Shown piece by piece: positions 1-12,710 of a stretch of 64,000 nucleotides of DNA; position 1 is the first letter of the stretch; each line of letters starts with the position of its first letter. The notes under the pieces were generated by a model. The model saw only the letters and a program-made list of their open reading frames with translations, ran no database searches and was not told the DNA's origin. The DNA comes from Trichoplax sp. H2 (Eukaryota; Placozoa; Uniplacotomia; Trichoplacea). The stretch spans positions 434,001 to 498,000 of the forward strand of contig NOWV01000015.1 of assembly GCA_003344405.1 (NCBI GenBank), written 5' to 3'. The position numbers were made by a program, and so were the translations under genes.

Positions 1-491
1 TAAAGCTTTTCATTTTTCATGGTAATAGCTGTCATAACCATACCCTTACCAAAAAGACGCTAAGATAAATTGTACACTAGCACCGTACCCTTGCAGAAGA
101 TTGACAGGTGAATAACGGTACAGTACGGTACTGTACTTCCTACGATGCTGACGGTACAATACGGCGTACTGTAGATTGCTTACAGTACAGTGTACTGTAG
201 CAAACGCTGCACTGTACACAGACTGTGCGGTTCAGTACTATTGAGTTGATATACCTGAGGCACAGTTGAAAATCTTGTCACACTCCTGTAGTAGTCCGGA
301 GTGATCGCTAATGTACTACTTTCTATGAATTAATTAATTAAAGGTCCGCAGTTGAAGAGCGTAGCAACTACCAACGCCGTCCTAGTTTTTAGCTGGTTTG
401 TTCCTTATTTAGCCACTTTTGATCGACCATCGGAATCGATAACGGCCTCAACGTCTTCGTTAGAGGTAATCAGAGTATAGTGTGATTGATA

Positions 492-743
492 CTATGGTAA
501 GAGAAACATTTCCATGTTGATATCATTTGTTGCAGAATCGATATCATTGTCGAAAATCTCAAGACGTTCAGTCCTGGCTTGGCTACTTCTTTGGATCGAT
601 ATATCATCTATCAATAGCCCCCTGCTGCAACGAGGGCAGTTTTTGTAGAAAGTGGCCATCGTTGACGATTTTTGATCATTGAAATTGCTATCCAATAGAC
701 TGTAGTTGTATCTAACGATACGTTTGAAAAATTTAGCCTTCAT
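492..743 (-). CDS. Unassigned 83-codon open frame, divergent from FAM53-like exon 1
   Basis: A single open frame starts at 743, within a purine-rich tract, and runs away from the FAM53-like first exon 91 bp distant. The predicted protein is basic at its N-terminus (MKAKFFKRIVRYN), has one CPRC pair of cysteines, and an acidic C-terminal half. I recognise no family. The frame is less AT-rich than its surroundings, which mildly favours coding. It also sits where the FAM53-like promoter or 5' UTR should be, so it may be a chance frame. No splice signals were needed to read it. Confidence 0.22.
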   Translation of the reverse strand: MKAKFFKRIVRYNYSLLDSNFNDQKSSTMATFYKNCPRCSRGLLIDDISIQRSSQARTERLEIFDNDIDSATNDINMEMFLLP

Positions 744-834
744 TTTCTCTCTCTCTCTCTTCTATTCCTCCTTTGGTGGATGTGCTGTAGTACTACAGTA
801 CTTGAAAGCATTACGATCTACCCCTAAAAAAAAA

Positions 835-3800
835 ATGATTTCTTTTCTTACTTGCCAACTTCAGCGTCAATCTTTGGATGACGTGAAATCGAATCATGTT
901 TTCCAGGTTAGTTGATCGTATCAGTCTGTTATTGCATGCTCTATTTCAAACTTCAATACGGACTAGGTTGATGAAATGCCCTCCATTTCTCTCTCAAAAT
1001 AGTTCATTCGGATTACTTTTTTGCATCACTGTCAATGACTTTCCCCTCTACAGTATACAGTTGTATACGATTCCACTTCACCACGTACTCTACGATGCTG
1101 ACTATGTATATATATATATATATATACAAGCACAACACACACACGTACTAATAGGTTGTACTGTAGACTATATTGCTCTCTCTCTTTCTTTGGACACGGT
1201 AGTATGAGTACATTGTCAACTTGTACGGTAAATCATTTTTTGGGGGGGTATTTATTCTCTTCGACGGTGTTGTAGTTTCATTTTATTCCAATATGTCCTA
1301 AACTTGGACATCATAGCCAGTACAGTGCTACGATCGGCTTTAGATTAACCACTGTCCAACCCTCCTATGCAGTCCATTTTTTTCCCCCTTACTTGATTCT
1401 CTTGTAGCTTCCATCTACGCTAATGTCGTGCTTTTATTTGTTTGTTTCTGTTTGATGCCAAGGCAAATGGGCCACTGTGCTCTGTTTAGCAGTTCGATTC
1501 ATGGGCTACACACTATTGTACTGTACAGTAGACTACGATACAAGTTGTCTGACTGGAGAATAATAATAATAATTGTTATTCATTAATGTTGTAGTCCAAT
1601 CGATCGCTGCGATGTTGTATTGGTAGTGACGTACTATCGACATTCTTCTTCTCCGTTGAAAATGTCCATTTTTCCCATCCAACTTCTTGTACTCTTGAAT
1701 ACTGATTTTAAAACTTGAACAAGGGACAGTGGTGATAGCAAATGTGAGTCATTTCTGACCCAATAGGAGCTGTACAATGTACATGATAACGTAACACCAG
1801 CATCACACATTTGGTGTTGTGTCACCGTTTGGAAAATTCAGGGATTATATCAACTTAATCTCTTGCTTTCGTCCTATAGTAGAAACAAGATTGACACGAT
1901 CAAAGCCAGCTCAATAGTTTTTTCTCTTGATGATTGTCATTGGAGGATCGCTACGCTATCTTAAAACGCTACTGCCGTAAACGCAAAATTGACTTATTAG
2001 TTACCATGATTATGCAGTAGAATTGATAATCGGATGCATCAATATTGTATAATAAACACTGTAGTCCGTAAAGGACATGGAAAAAAATTACTCTAATCAC
2101 GTTTACATTAACTGAACCATTTGTACCACAGTCGTCGACGATCGAATGCAGCCATTACGGTCAAACCTGGATGATTTTTAAATAAATAATATTTTGCTAT
2201 CAGTTATGCATCTGCAACCGCACACGACTGTGCTCGTACCGAAAGAACCATCACTCGTTTTTAGTATAGTCTGTGTATTGATTTTGCACTATTTGCCATT
2301 TATTTTCCTCATGTTGTTTCATAGGACAGTACTGTATATAAGTTGGATACGTCTGCGAAATATCAAAAGCGTACAATATCGATCGAGTCGAGCGCATTAA
2401 AATTGCCGATAATGTCCTACTGTATTGCCGGCCACCTTGAACGAAATGTTCTTATCGACATACATTTGTCATGGTGGTCTAGTTCACCACAGTACAGTAC
2501 ATGAGAAATCGTGTTGGTTGCTAGATGGAATCATAAATACGTAAGAAGTACATTTACACCTTGTAGTGAAGCATGAACAAAGATCACAATATAGTGTTGA
2601 AATACCTCGAGGCTGCACATTGTATAGTCCAGGTCAACTGTACTAATACTGTAGTCCATTTTTTGACAAGCTGTAGATATTACCCTGCCTTAACTATGGG
2701 TGTAAACTAGCAAATAATAGCGCGATAGAACCGAATAACGCTGACAGTAGGAGCAATCCATCAGTCATTTCTCAAGGCATAAACAAGACTACTAAATTGT
2801 TCAATGTTGCCATCTCACCCATATATATGTACGTACAGGAGCAATTGGTTACTTCTGAGGCATGATAATATCGAATAAATAGCAAGCTTAACTTATGAGA
2901 TCATCATTTTGATTGTCACATTACATTTTAGTCAATTAATTGATTACGGCAACATCGATTCTACCAGATCTCGCACACTAACAGTGAAAAGAGATCACAG
3001 CATTTCAATTGAAGCATTTTTTTTTTTCACGCCTATACTACGCTGTAACTACAACACAGTTCAGGGATTTACAGTTGTAGTTATATTATTATTATAATTA
3101 TAATAATTATAATTGAACATTGTAACCTAGAATACGCCAAAACTGTATAATGTAGAGGGACATTGCATTATTGTCTACTACTAAACTAGGCAGAATCTAC
3201 ATATTTGATCGCGTCATCTCCTAGTATAGAGAGGGTATAGAGGACAATGTAATTAAGCTATACAATGTGCCGTCCAGAACGAGAGTGACGTATAACTTCA
3301 CAACGACAGCCGACAGCATATCCAAGATAATGGTAGTAAATAAGGCAAAAATTGAATATTTAATGGCTGAGTATTTTAATGCCACAAGGTGTCTAATTGA
3401 TTATTGATAAGACGTCATCTTACTTACCTTGACCAAGGACTTTGAACCAAATAGTGCTTACAAGTCAATAAATTGATCTCTCCATCATCGTGTGATATGA
3501 TGAAGGATCTGCTTGTCAATGCGGTCTTGGACACATATGTATATTTTGTGGAACGAGGCTGTGAAAGTAAATCAGCAATGAAGCCTTAATCCACTGACTA
3601 TCAGCAACCTTATGATGATACAAGGCTACTTTGTTAGTCGTTACTGAAGTGCGAGAGTGATTTGTGCACAATTGATGCTTGTTGTAGCTCGAAATTTAGA
3701 ACACACAAGCGCGCCGCCGTTAGTGGATGCAAATTGTCGAGCAACATTTTAATGATAGTCGCTAAGAATTTCCAAGCGACTTGATACGCGTAATGCCTGC

Positions 3801-6800
3801 CTTTTTGGAGGGGACTCATCATAGAATGGATGAAAAGAAACTTTTGAGGATTCTTACTTAGACTATCCTTATAAAACGGGTTACGGATCAAATTCGACCT
3901 TTTGTTGCTAGTATTTTTTTGTACCTCTGGTAAATTGACACTGGCCTGTGTCAATGAGTGAAGGTTCATAGCGAACAGTAGACAGTAGTCGATATTAAAT
4001 AAGCAAATTAGGATATGTACATTAGCTAATATAGTACTGTGCTCTGAAATAGTGTCAATAATTCTCACCTTACTAAAACTACGCCGTACTACCAAGGGTT
4101 GTAGTATATTATTCTCGCAGTTATTACAGGCTAGACTAGGGTATAAAATGAAGCGGTGATGCATAATTACAATTTGATATCATGGACAAATCTAATGACC
4201 ATATATTAGTCTACAGCACTGTACCATAAGAACTTGAAGCCCCTTGAGGGTAAATTCACCAATATATATAAATAGGACTATTAGACTAGCGAAACTGAAC
4301 TTTCCGCTGACTTTTGCCCTATTGCTACAACAATCATTCTCCATAACGTAGAATTCTTAATAGTGATTGCTTGTTGCTCTTCACTTCCAACCTATAAACA
4401 CAATGCACTACATTGCCATCGTGTCCTGTTTAAACGTTTATAATGTAGATATGCTGATTTACAGTACAATAGAATAATTTTATTGCCATATTTTTTTATC
4501 TATCAAGTTATCAGCCTATCGTAATGATCGTAATTATAATTAATTTTGGGGGCATCACCCCTTCTTATTGCTTGGCTGTTGTTTTGTTTCATGTGCCTTT
4601 TGTATGGACCGATGATTGCGTTCATTGCGTTGTTTGGCCTTTGTATGCGACAGCATCGCCGATTGGACACCGAAAATGATTGGGACGCAGTAAATAGTCA
4701 ACAACGTATTAAAGGTCAGTAATAATGTTGAATAAAAGTTATAATGCAGCGATGTCTTCATTTTTCATCTTGAAGTAGTTCTTGTCATCCAAATGAATAA
4801 ATAAGCCGTTCCTTATTTAATTTTGTTCTTTAGTACGATCTCTCCATTCATGTTGTATTCGTCACTTTTTATGTTTGCTCTATTTTTATTTTATTTTATT
4901 TAAATACAGTTATACAGTACATACAGTAACATAAGAATTGTGAAGGTACTAAACGTAGACTGTACGGTACTGTCCGCATGTAACGACGCCGTAGTGGTAC
5001 CAATGATATCGAACAGTAATAACAGTCAGTCAGTGCCGATGTGATACGCGGATATCATCGATAGAGACATTACCCTGTTGAATATTTATTCTTAACCCAA
5101 ATGATGTAAAACTGTAGAGTATTTATCCTTCAGTCAATATTGCGAGACTAACAATTTCAAAACGTACCAAAATAAGAACAGAATCAAGAAATGGGCAAAT
5201 AGAAATTGTTTTTGTTCCTCAATGACTATCGACATCAGCACATTCATGGTGTAAAGATTTATGAACTATACGTATAGTAAATCATAATTTGTATAAATCT
5301 TATTATGTGGCATACGGTATATTGTCTGCTAAATGGACTAAAAAGGAATTGACGATAAAAGTAGGATTATCTGATTATACAGTATTGCTAAACGTAGCTA
5401 AGAAAATTGTTTATCTATCGCGTGCACATAAATCATTGACTAACATTCTAAGTACGGCCAAGCTATTGTTCTGCTAGTAGTTGAAACTTATAAACACGCA
5501 GTCAGTTTGCACTAAGTTGAGTAATATATTGGACAGTATTCCGTTAAAATCCGCCAACGAATGACCAATATTGTAGTACGTAATATAAACTGCATCAACA
5601 TACCAGCCGTAGGTTTATGAAAATAAAAATGGTCTACATATTATTATCCATCATACCTACTTTTACAATACAAGAACTATTACTATTTATTGATGATCGC
5701 ACTTGTACTTTATAATTGTAGCTATCAATAATATGTTCTAGTCCAAAATCCGTTCGTAAATCATTGCTGTAGTTGTTACCGCGGCCAATACATTATAAAT
5801 AATTGTACTATGTAGAAATTTTATATACTTATTTACTGTATATGTACCATGTGTATGTACTGTATACATTCGTATGTATGTACTATATATTCAATTAAGG
5901 AAGATAAACTTCTTATTGCTTACCTTCTGTCAGTGTATAAAATGCAAATTTATATTTGATAACGACCCTTAAACATTGTGTTTTTTTATTAAATGAATAC
6001 AATTTTATAACTGCACAAATTCCTACTTCTTTTGTTGAATTTATGAGATTAAGCATGAAATATATTAAAATGATACAAATTATTCAGAATGCATTTTTAC
6101 TTGTTCTAAAATATATTTTTATGCTACCCTATAGTGAATGGTAATGAAGATCAGGTTTCGCCTAATCCTCTCAATGCACTAGGGTCCAATTTTAGCAGTC
6201 CTACCATGCTTGATATAGGAAAAACGATAAGTATCTTACAGTCATTTGATCAGCCAGCTAGTAAACGATTTTGTGGGCCTCAATTATTACAGCAATCAAT
6301 TAATAATAACTACGGTAGCAGTCATGGTAGGCATCGCAATGTTACCGAAAGTATCATATTACGACCTTACGCGTCATCGGTTTGGAAGTCACCGCGCTCA
6401 GCTAATGGATCTTCTTACAAAAGACGCTCAGCTAGAGCCAGTTCTTTGACTTGTAGCGAATACGATTATAACCAGGCAAATCGGTTAAGCCCGCCGCAAT
6501 CACCAATCATAAGGCCAGCTTCAGAATCCCATGCTATGTTTTCCAGTACGGAGTGGAACCATTGCTCTACTAGCTCAAGTAATTCACAAGAAAATGCCAA
6601 TTCCGCAGATGAAGCGAATGACAATCCCTGTAGCCGTAATACCTACTTAAAGAGATTTACCGTTACTCGTTGCAAATCTCAACCGTGTTTTCCAACAGAT
6701 GACAACAACGATAGTAAGAGACACCAATTAAAAAGGCAAAGAAGTGACGAAGGTCTACTAGTACGCCCGGCATTAGACTTTATGAAAATGAAAGAGGTAA

Positions 6801-7477
6801 CCGCGTCAGATTTTCGTTATTTTAGGAAGGTTGATGTCTTGGTCTAGTTGTTACAAGAAATTATCGTTTAATTTAAAATTGAAATACTGAAAATTATATT
6901 TGTATCAATCTATAACTTATACATTACATATGTAGCGATTAACTACAAGTGCAGTTTGTTAGTTTTCGTTTGTGTGATACTTAATTATTACTTTTATCGG
7001 TAATTCCGTAGACGGCATTCTATAACATTGAAGATCGCATAAAAAATTTAAATTTTTCTGGAAATCAGGTAAACGCATCAATTAATTAGTTTGTAGTCGG
7101 ACATACGTTTAAGTTATTGCGGCATGATATTAAGAATGTAACAAAGCCAATAGGGAACAATTCTCAAGTACGATGTATGTTGTGTACGATAGAGCCAGTC
7201 CCGATCAAGGACAGACGAGAATAATTTATTATTTAAGGATGGAAACAAGATGGGCGCAAAGGATGAAGGTAGTTGCCAATACAATACCGCTGAGAAAATT
7301 GGGCGAATGGCAGTGGACCATAAGATAAGCTGCTCAAATGCCCCTCGTGAAAGTGTGTCCTCTTGTCATGAATTCAATGATGGAAATGATGTTACCAATT
7401 TTTATTCTGATGGGATAGATTCGGAAATTGACATAAAGGCTATAGAAAACGACTGCCTTGAGACTAGTGACTATTAA
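835..7477 (+). CDS. FAM53: FAM53-family protein (Simplet-like), exons 835-906, 6135-6796 and probably 7199-7477
   Basis: FAM53 proteins are nuclear adaptors; vertebrate FAM53B/Simplet promotes nuclear accumulation of beta-catenin in Wnt signalling. Four family landmarks appear in order. Exon 1 (835-906, 24 codons, donor GTTAGT) encodes MISFLTCQLQRQSLDDVK, matching the family start with its QSLDD box. The main exon, after the acceptor CTATAG ending at 6134, carries PASKRFC followed by an RPYASSVWKSP segment (the PxKRHC...SKVWTP block). It then has TRCKSQPC and a basic KRQR stretch, and RPALDFMKMK (the RPSLDFxKM box). If spliced at GAG|GTAACC (6796) to the acceptor at 7198, the last exon ends with EIDIKAIEND near the C-terminus, like the vertebrate ELDLEQIENN tail. 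Exon 1 ends in phase 0 but the main exon needs one preceding base, so at least one small exon inside the ~5.2 kb intron was not found. Without the last splice the frame stops at 6847. Family call firm; exon count incomplete. Confidence 0.78.
3634..4164 (-). CDS. Unassigned 176-codon open frame inside the FAM53-like intron
   Basis: This is the longest open frame in the first 5 kb. The C-terminal third (YQVAWKFLATIIKMLLDN and what follows) looks more protein-like than the start. A possible donor interrupts the middle (TCTAA|GTAAGA near 3855), so the true coding part, if any, may be shorter. I do not recognise a family. It could be a small nested gene on the opposite strand, a decayed element, or chance. 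Confidence 0.2.
   Translation of the reverse strand: MHHRFILYPSLACNNCENNILQPLVVRRSFSKVRIIDTISEHSTILANVHILICLFNIDYCLLFAMNLHSLTQASVNLPEVQKNTSNKRSNLIRNPFYKDSLSKNPQKFLFIHSMMSPLQKGRHYAYQVAWKFLATIIKMLLDNLHPLTAARLCVLNFELQQASIVHKSLSHFSND
4555..4761 (-). CDS. Unassigned 68-codon frame with a hydrophobic segment and basic tail
   Basis: The predicted peptide starts at 4761. It has a hydrophobic stretch at about residues 8-36 (with LLLTFNTLLTIYCVPIIFGV), then a strongly polar, basic tail rich in K, R, N, H and Q ending in SNKKG. That is the profile of a small single-pass membrane protein or the last exon of a larger one. It lies on the minus strand inside the FAM53-like intron. No family is recognised and no upstream exon was identified. 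Confidence 0.28.
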   Translation of the reverse strand: MKTSLHYNFYSTLLLTFNTLLTIYCVPIIFGVQSAMLSHTKAKQRNERNHRSIQKAHETKQQPSNKKG

Positions 7478-8825
7478 TATTGTCTTAGTAAATGATAATT
7501 ACTGTTTTACTGTCTGTTTATTATAAATCGATTTCAATGTTACCTATGATAAAAGTACCATACGTGAAACTTGGTTATGAAAATACTGTCGTAGGTTTTT
7601 AGTAAATGCATTTCAAGTATACAGTATCTTGGAAAGTATAGTTCTTAACTAAATAATCCAAAAATTGACATCAATATTATTATTATTATTAATATTATTA
7701 TCGATAGTATCTGCACCATTTATATTTGACACTAAATTGAATAACGACCGCTGATGCGGTAACTACAGCATAAAATGATAGCTTTTTAGACAATGTTATA
7801 TATGTCAGTTTTTACTTTAATTTTGCAATTTTATCATATTCGTTACATTATATTAATTAGTTCTTTACATACTGTAAATCGCGTTACTGGCAAATTTTTG
7901 CACTCTACAAATGTAAGATTGATAACTGCAACTACTTGTACATTAACTTTGACATTTGTAGCATTTTTTTTTTCTTAATACATTGTTCATGGAACTTGCA
8001 AATTATACTTACGTAATTTATAGGCCTGAGAATTAAAAGGCATCGGCACTTAGAATTCACTCTGGTGCCCGTAATAACCTTATAGAAAATTTAAGACTAA
8101 AACAAACACTTTTATCCGTAATAATCGTTTTTAATGTTATTAAGCGCGTTATTAATAAGATGAAAAGTTATTAAAGTACTCAAATATGAACAAAAAATTT
8201 GGTCATTTCGTTTGTTAGCTTCTGCTGAAGTCAGACTGGTTTTATCAGATTTAAGCCAAAATTGCGGTATAGTCCCTGAGGCTAATATTGGATGACATAC
8301 AATCTTTCGTTGCTTTGAATGACTGGAATCAATTCATGTAATTCAAATTATATTACTGAAGCATTACGCGTGCGACGTAGGGGAATTTTTAAATTAATTA
8401 GACCATGGACTACTAGGTAATTCTAATAGTCCATAGTTATATACAATCCGTACTTACGATATCGATATTGTTATTGCGTAATGCGGGTAGGTACGTACAG
8501 TAAATAACGCTCAACTATGTAGCTTGTGGGGTTACATATTAAATACAATTATATTTGTTAATTTTTGATCGTTTATACTTTGAATTTAAATAACATCCCT
8601 CAAGCTGAAGATTTATCTTTAACATTTTACCCATCCCCAAAATGCATGATTTAATTTAAAGATAGCTTTAATGTTATGTGATATGGTACAGAAATTATCT
8701 CAACGGTAGGTTATGGGCTTTTACAGTGACATTAGCTATTACTGTTTTTGAAGGGATTTCTGTACTAGTCTACACAAAATTATAAGGGCTATTTATAAAC
8801 GGCACGGCTGGAATAATAATATCGA
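7478..8825. other. Intergenic, AT-rich
   Basis: Non-coding sequence downstream of the FAM53-like gene. It contains a short TTA/ATT repeat tract near 7677-7700. I see no exon, RNA gene or element here. Confidence 0.4.
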
Positions 8826-9515
8826 CATTGTAATTAATTAATTCAAGAAGATTATCGATCTATATCAGCATATAATTGATCCAAATTGTATGCTCCTATT
8901 ACTGTTAGACGTTGACTGATCGCTTAGCTGTTGTTCAAAGTTGGAATCATGAGGAACAGTAGAACATTACTAACCCAAGAATCTGTAAACGATTCTTGGA
9001 AAGCATTCTCTATTACATTTGCACTCGCCCTATGATATCTTAATACAGCAAGGCTAATGCTTCACTTCTTAAATTTGATATAAATAACGCACCTGTTTAA
9101 ACAATGATAGCAGTACGGTATTAACTTTTCCGTTAGCACCCGTACAGCGTTTCCCCCCTTAAAAAAAATCCATTGTAATTAATTAATTCAAGAAGATTAT
9201 CGATCTATATCGGCTTATCATTGATCCAAATTGTATGCTCCTATTACTGTTGGACGTTGACTGATCGCTTAACTGTTGTTCAAAGTTGGAATTATAAGGA
9301 ACAGTAGAACATTACCTACCAAAGAATCTGTGAACGATTCTTGGAAAGCATTCTCTATTACATTTGCACTCGCCCTATGATATCTTAATACAGCAAGACT
9401 AATGCTTCATTTCTCAAATTTGGTATAAATAACGCAACTGTTTAAACGATAATAGTAGTATGGTATTAACTTTTCCTTTAGTACCCGTACAGCGTTTCCC
9501 CCCTTTAAAAAAAAT
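8826..9515 (+). repeat. 345-bp tandem duplication (two copies)
   Basis: Two direct copies, 8826-9170 and 9171-9515, have the same length and stay aligned throughout with only scattered substitutions. Both start with CATTGTAATTAATTAATTC and end with a run of C, then A, then ATC. Neither copy is coding. The low divergence points to a fairly recent unequal duplication. Confidence 0.85.
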
Positions 9516-10835
9516 CCATCTATCTATCAACAATAATTCTAATAGGTGATTCCATTTCTTAAAACGAGCAACGCCCCACATACGCGGTACTCGTCAATAC
9601 TGTCAATAAAAGGAGAAATTAAAAGCATACGCGAACAGTGTGCTTACGCGTATAATTATCATTTGCACTACAGTGAGAAGCACAGCGTATTGGAAAGCTA
9701 ATTATTGCTAGAACATCATCATTTTCATCGATGGCGTCTCTTATAATGGAAAAACGTATGTATATAAACTACTGGTAGATTGGCCATACGCATTTGGAGA
9801 GTGTTCATTTTTTCTATTTTTTTCTATGTACATTACACCGTTACGTTGTTGTACATACGACTCAGAACGTACGCGTACACAGCCAGCGCAATGTTTTGTA
9901 ACTTTTTGTGATTCAAGTGCCGTATAAGTAAGTAGTAATCTAGTAGATGTTGTCACTTTTCCTAGATGGGCAAAATTGATAATTTTAAGGCGTTTAGCTC
10001 TTCTGTCAGTCATTTGCTAACTATGTCCAGTTCAACGACTGTACTATAGGTCAATTTTTATAAGTGAAGAAAAATATGCAAAAGATCGGTAGACTTCTAG
10101 TTAAGCAAACTTGAATCGTGCCTGTCCGTTTTTTCATAAAGTTGTAATAATAAGGGATACGAGTATGAGTTTAACTAGTAATGTGTTGTTAAGTTGCGGT
10201 TATTCCAACAAATTTACCAGATGTTTTTACTACTACGTCAGCATCAATTCTACGTGAGCTATCCAAACAGTATCGTCGTGTAGTGTACCGCAGAATTTTT
10301 TTGTGCTAAGTCGCTCATTCCATACCGTCCAAAAATATCAGCGACTACTAAAAGAAATTTAGTATTCCCTCAAGAACATGATGCCAGCTCTTCAGTTTGT
10401 TGTCGCGCTGTACATAAACACATTTTATTCGACTACGGACGTTCGGATAGACTATAGTAGGCATCAAATGATGTTGTACGATATTCTCTTTAACATTTCA
10501 TTTCGACGGACCGCTACCATCGTATCAGATCAGTTGGAAGGAGCGTTTTCTACACCAGTTGTGTAGTACTTGCCCTTGAATTGCTACGCCAGTTTCCATA
10601 CGTCCGATGTCCTGGCACTGAGTTGTGACTTCATTATTGACATGTATAAAGTATTGTTTACTTATTGAATTATTATTGGACATTTAAATTGTCGCGGCAA
10701 ATTTAAATTTAAATGGCCGACCGAAATTTTGGAGAAAAATATTTTCGCGTGGTTGTAGGACTGCTTGCAGCGCTTGACAATAGGCGATCGATGGGTGGGT
10801 GTGGCTGAGCTTTTGTGGGCAGTATTACTGAGCCG
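9516..10835. other. Intergenic sequence without a convincing gene
   Basis: Short open frames on both strands (for example 9741-10013 minus and 10378-10566 plus) have no splice context and no recognisable domain. I see nothing else here. Confidence 0.35.
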
Positions 10836-12665
10836 GTACAGTACTGTACAGTGTACAATGGTACAATCGTACAGTACAATGATAGAGGATACAGTACTTT
10901 GCTGTCTAAGTGTAGACTATACTGTACTGTACGATACAGTACGATTTAGTACCGCAGTTACTACTCGTTGCTACAGTGCACTTGCAGGCCCTTTGTTGCA
11001 CTCATGACAGACTGAGACTGCTCTGATTGCTGACGTCCTTGCGGATTCGGATTTCACGGATATTCGCCATTCGGATAATATGCAGTAGCCGCACTTGTAG
11101 CGTGGTAAAATCAATACAGTAAATGAATCAATCAATCAACGACCAGACTGGCGATGTAAGACAATCCATTGCAGACTGTGCAATGCTATGATCTATCCTA
11201 ATGACAACCATTCTCTTACTACCAGTGATATAGGGGAAGCCAACATTGACTTGAAATCCCAGTACGAGTATCGGTTGAGCATCCATTTTGCATATGGCAT
11301 GGTGTATTGGGCAACAATAGTATACCGTACCTGGAACTAGTGGCTAACGCAGTCAAGCTTGATAGAACTACCACTACAGTTATACGCAACTAGAGTACTC
11401 AACTAGATCAGGTAATCGATGACTGGACAGACGGAAACAGTTCTTCCTCTATAGTCTACTGTACATTTACTGTAGTTCAGTGAGTTGGATGCAATCTGTT
11501 GGGGGCTACAGTACTGTACAACTGTACTGTACACTGTAATAGATAGGAACACTGTACACGGTACAGTACTCAGTGTACTGTAGAGTAGAGTAGTGAATTG
11601 CAGTACTGTACTGTACTGTACTGTACAGTACAGCAACTACATGCTAGAGTACTGTAGCATGTTCCATTCGGGTTTAGTAGTGTGCAGTACAGTATCATTT
11701 CAGTCATCGTGTACAGTGTACAGTGTACAGTACAGTACTGTATACTGTAGTACTCTACTCAACTGTCATGCAACATCGTCCGTATATTGTACAGTGTACA
11801 GTACAGTACTGTTCGATGCAATCTGGTTTGTTACAGTACTTTTCACTGTAATAACCCAGTAATATAGTACTGTACAGTACAGTACAGTAGCGTGCAGTAT
11901 TACAGTATTTCAGTCATAGTGTACTGTACAGTATACAGTACAGTACTGTACTCTACTAAACAGCCATGTAACATGGTGCTGTACAGTGTACAGTGTACAG
12001 TAGTCTCCGGCATCTTGTAATTCTATTTTACTACCTACTGTACTGTACAGTACAGTACTGTACAGTATTAAAGCAGTTTCAGCAATGCTGTAGGTAGTAA
12101 AATAGAATTACAAGATGCCGGAGACTAGTGTACAGTACAGTACAGTACTGCTGGATGCAATCTGTTTGGGCTTACAGTACTGTGCATTGTAATAAAACAG
12201 TCATACTGTACTGTACTGTACTGTACTTCACTCTACCAAACTGTCATGCAACATGGTGCAGGACTGAACTGACCTGCAGTTGCGTACTGTACCATGTTCC
12301 ATTACAGTTTAGTAGAGTACTGTACTACTGTACAGTACTGTACAGTAATGTTATTAATGCAGTAATGCAGTACTGTACACTACTGTACAGTGTACAGTAC
12401 CAACCGTCATACAGTGTACTGCACTGTGGACTGTCATAAAAGAGTCATACTGTACAGTACAGCTTGCTACAGTACTGAACTGAACGAAGACTGTACAGTA
12501 CAGTACTGTAAACGACCACAGTGGAATGTACTGTATGGTTCAGTACTCAACTGCGGCGGTCAGCAATACTGCAGTTTTGCATCATGCTACAGTTGCGCAG
12601 TCGAGCCAACCTCGATGAGAATAGTGTGCTTGGTACTGCAGCGCTGGATTGATACTGTACTCTAC
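10836..12665. repeat. TACTG/CAGTA pentamer field
   Basis: About 1.8 kb is saturated with the pentamer TACTG and its reverse complement CAGTA, in short runs that switch orientation, so that palindromes such as TACTGTACAGTA recur dozens of times. Runs of pure pentamer occur near 11603-11632 and 12040-12066. Several apparent open frames rich in Y, T, C, S and V (10765-11007, 11403-11636, 11593-11862, 12128-12439, 12390-12668) are by-products of this repeat. Smaller clusters occur elsewhere, at about 120-240, 4915-4975, 44667-44690 and 63510-63525. Confidence 0.85.
12001..12127. repeat. Perfect 38-bp inverted repeat (foldback) inside the pentamer field
   Basis: The left arm 12001-12038 begins TAGTCTCCGGCATCTTG and the right arm 12090-12127 is its exact reverse complement, 38 of 38 bases. 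The 51-bp spacer is mostly TACTG/CAGTA pentamers. The arms are not themselves pentamer sequence, so this is a separate foldback unit embedded in the field. There is no coding capacity. It could be a tiny non-autonomous element or a palindrome made by replication or repair. Confidence 0.85.
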
Positions 12666-12710
12666 TGACATGGAGACGCTGTCCTATACTCAACTTATAC
12701 CTGCTGTTTT

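Larger units (their letters stand above)
907..6134 (+). other. Long first intron of the FAM53-like gene
   Basis: About 5.2 kb of AT-rich sequence lies between the two recognised FAM53-like exons. It holds a TA run near 1109-1128, scattered TACTG pentamer clusters (for example 1518-1535, 2325-2340, 4960-4975) and several short open frames on both strands. At least one missing small FAM53-like exon must lie here for the phases to join. Nothing else in it is convincing. Confidence 0.45.

Noticed and set aside
1109-1145. TA and CA dinucleotide run
   Set aside because: Ordinary microsatellite inside an intron; no further meaning seen.
6134-6136. GTG at 6134 as a start codon
   Set aside because: It overlaps the splice acceptor CTATAG; a eukaryotic GTG start is unlikely, and the family N-terminus is found at 835-906.
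6246-6449. 67-codon frame overlapping the FAM53-like main exon
   Set aside because: Different frame from the one carrying all FAM53 landmarks.
10765-12668. Several 77-103 codon frames rich in Tyr, Thr, Cys, Ser and Val
   Set aside because: They follow from the TACTG/CAGTA pentamers, which lack frequent stops; composition is repetitive and no splice or domain signal exists.
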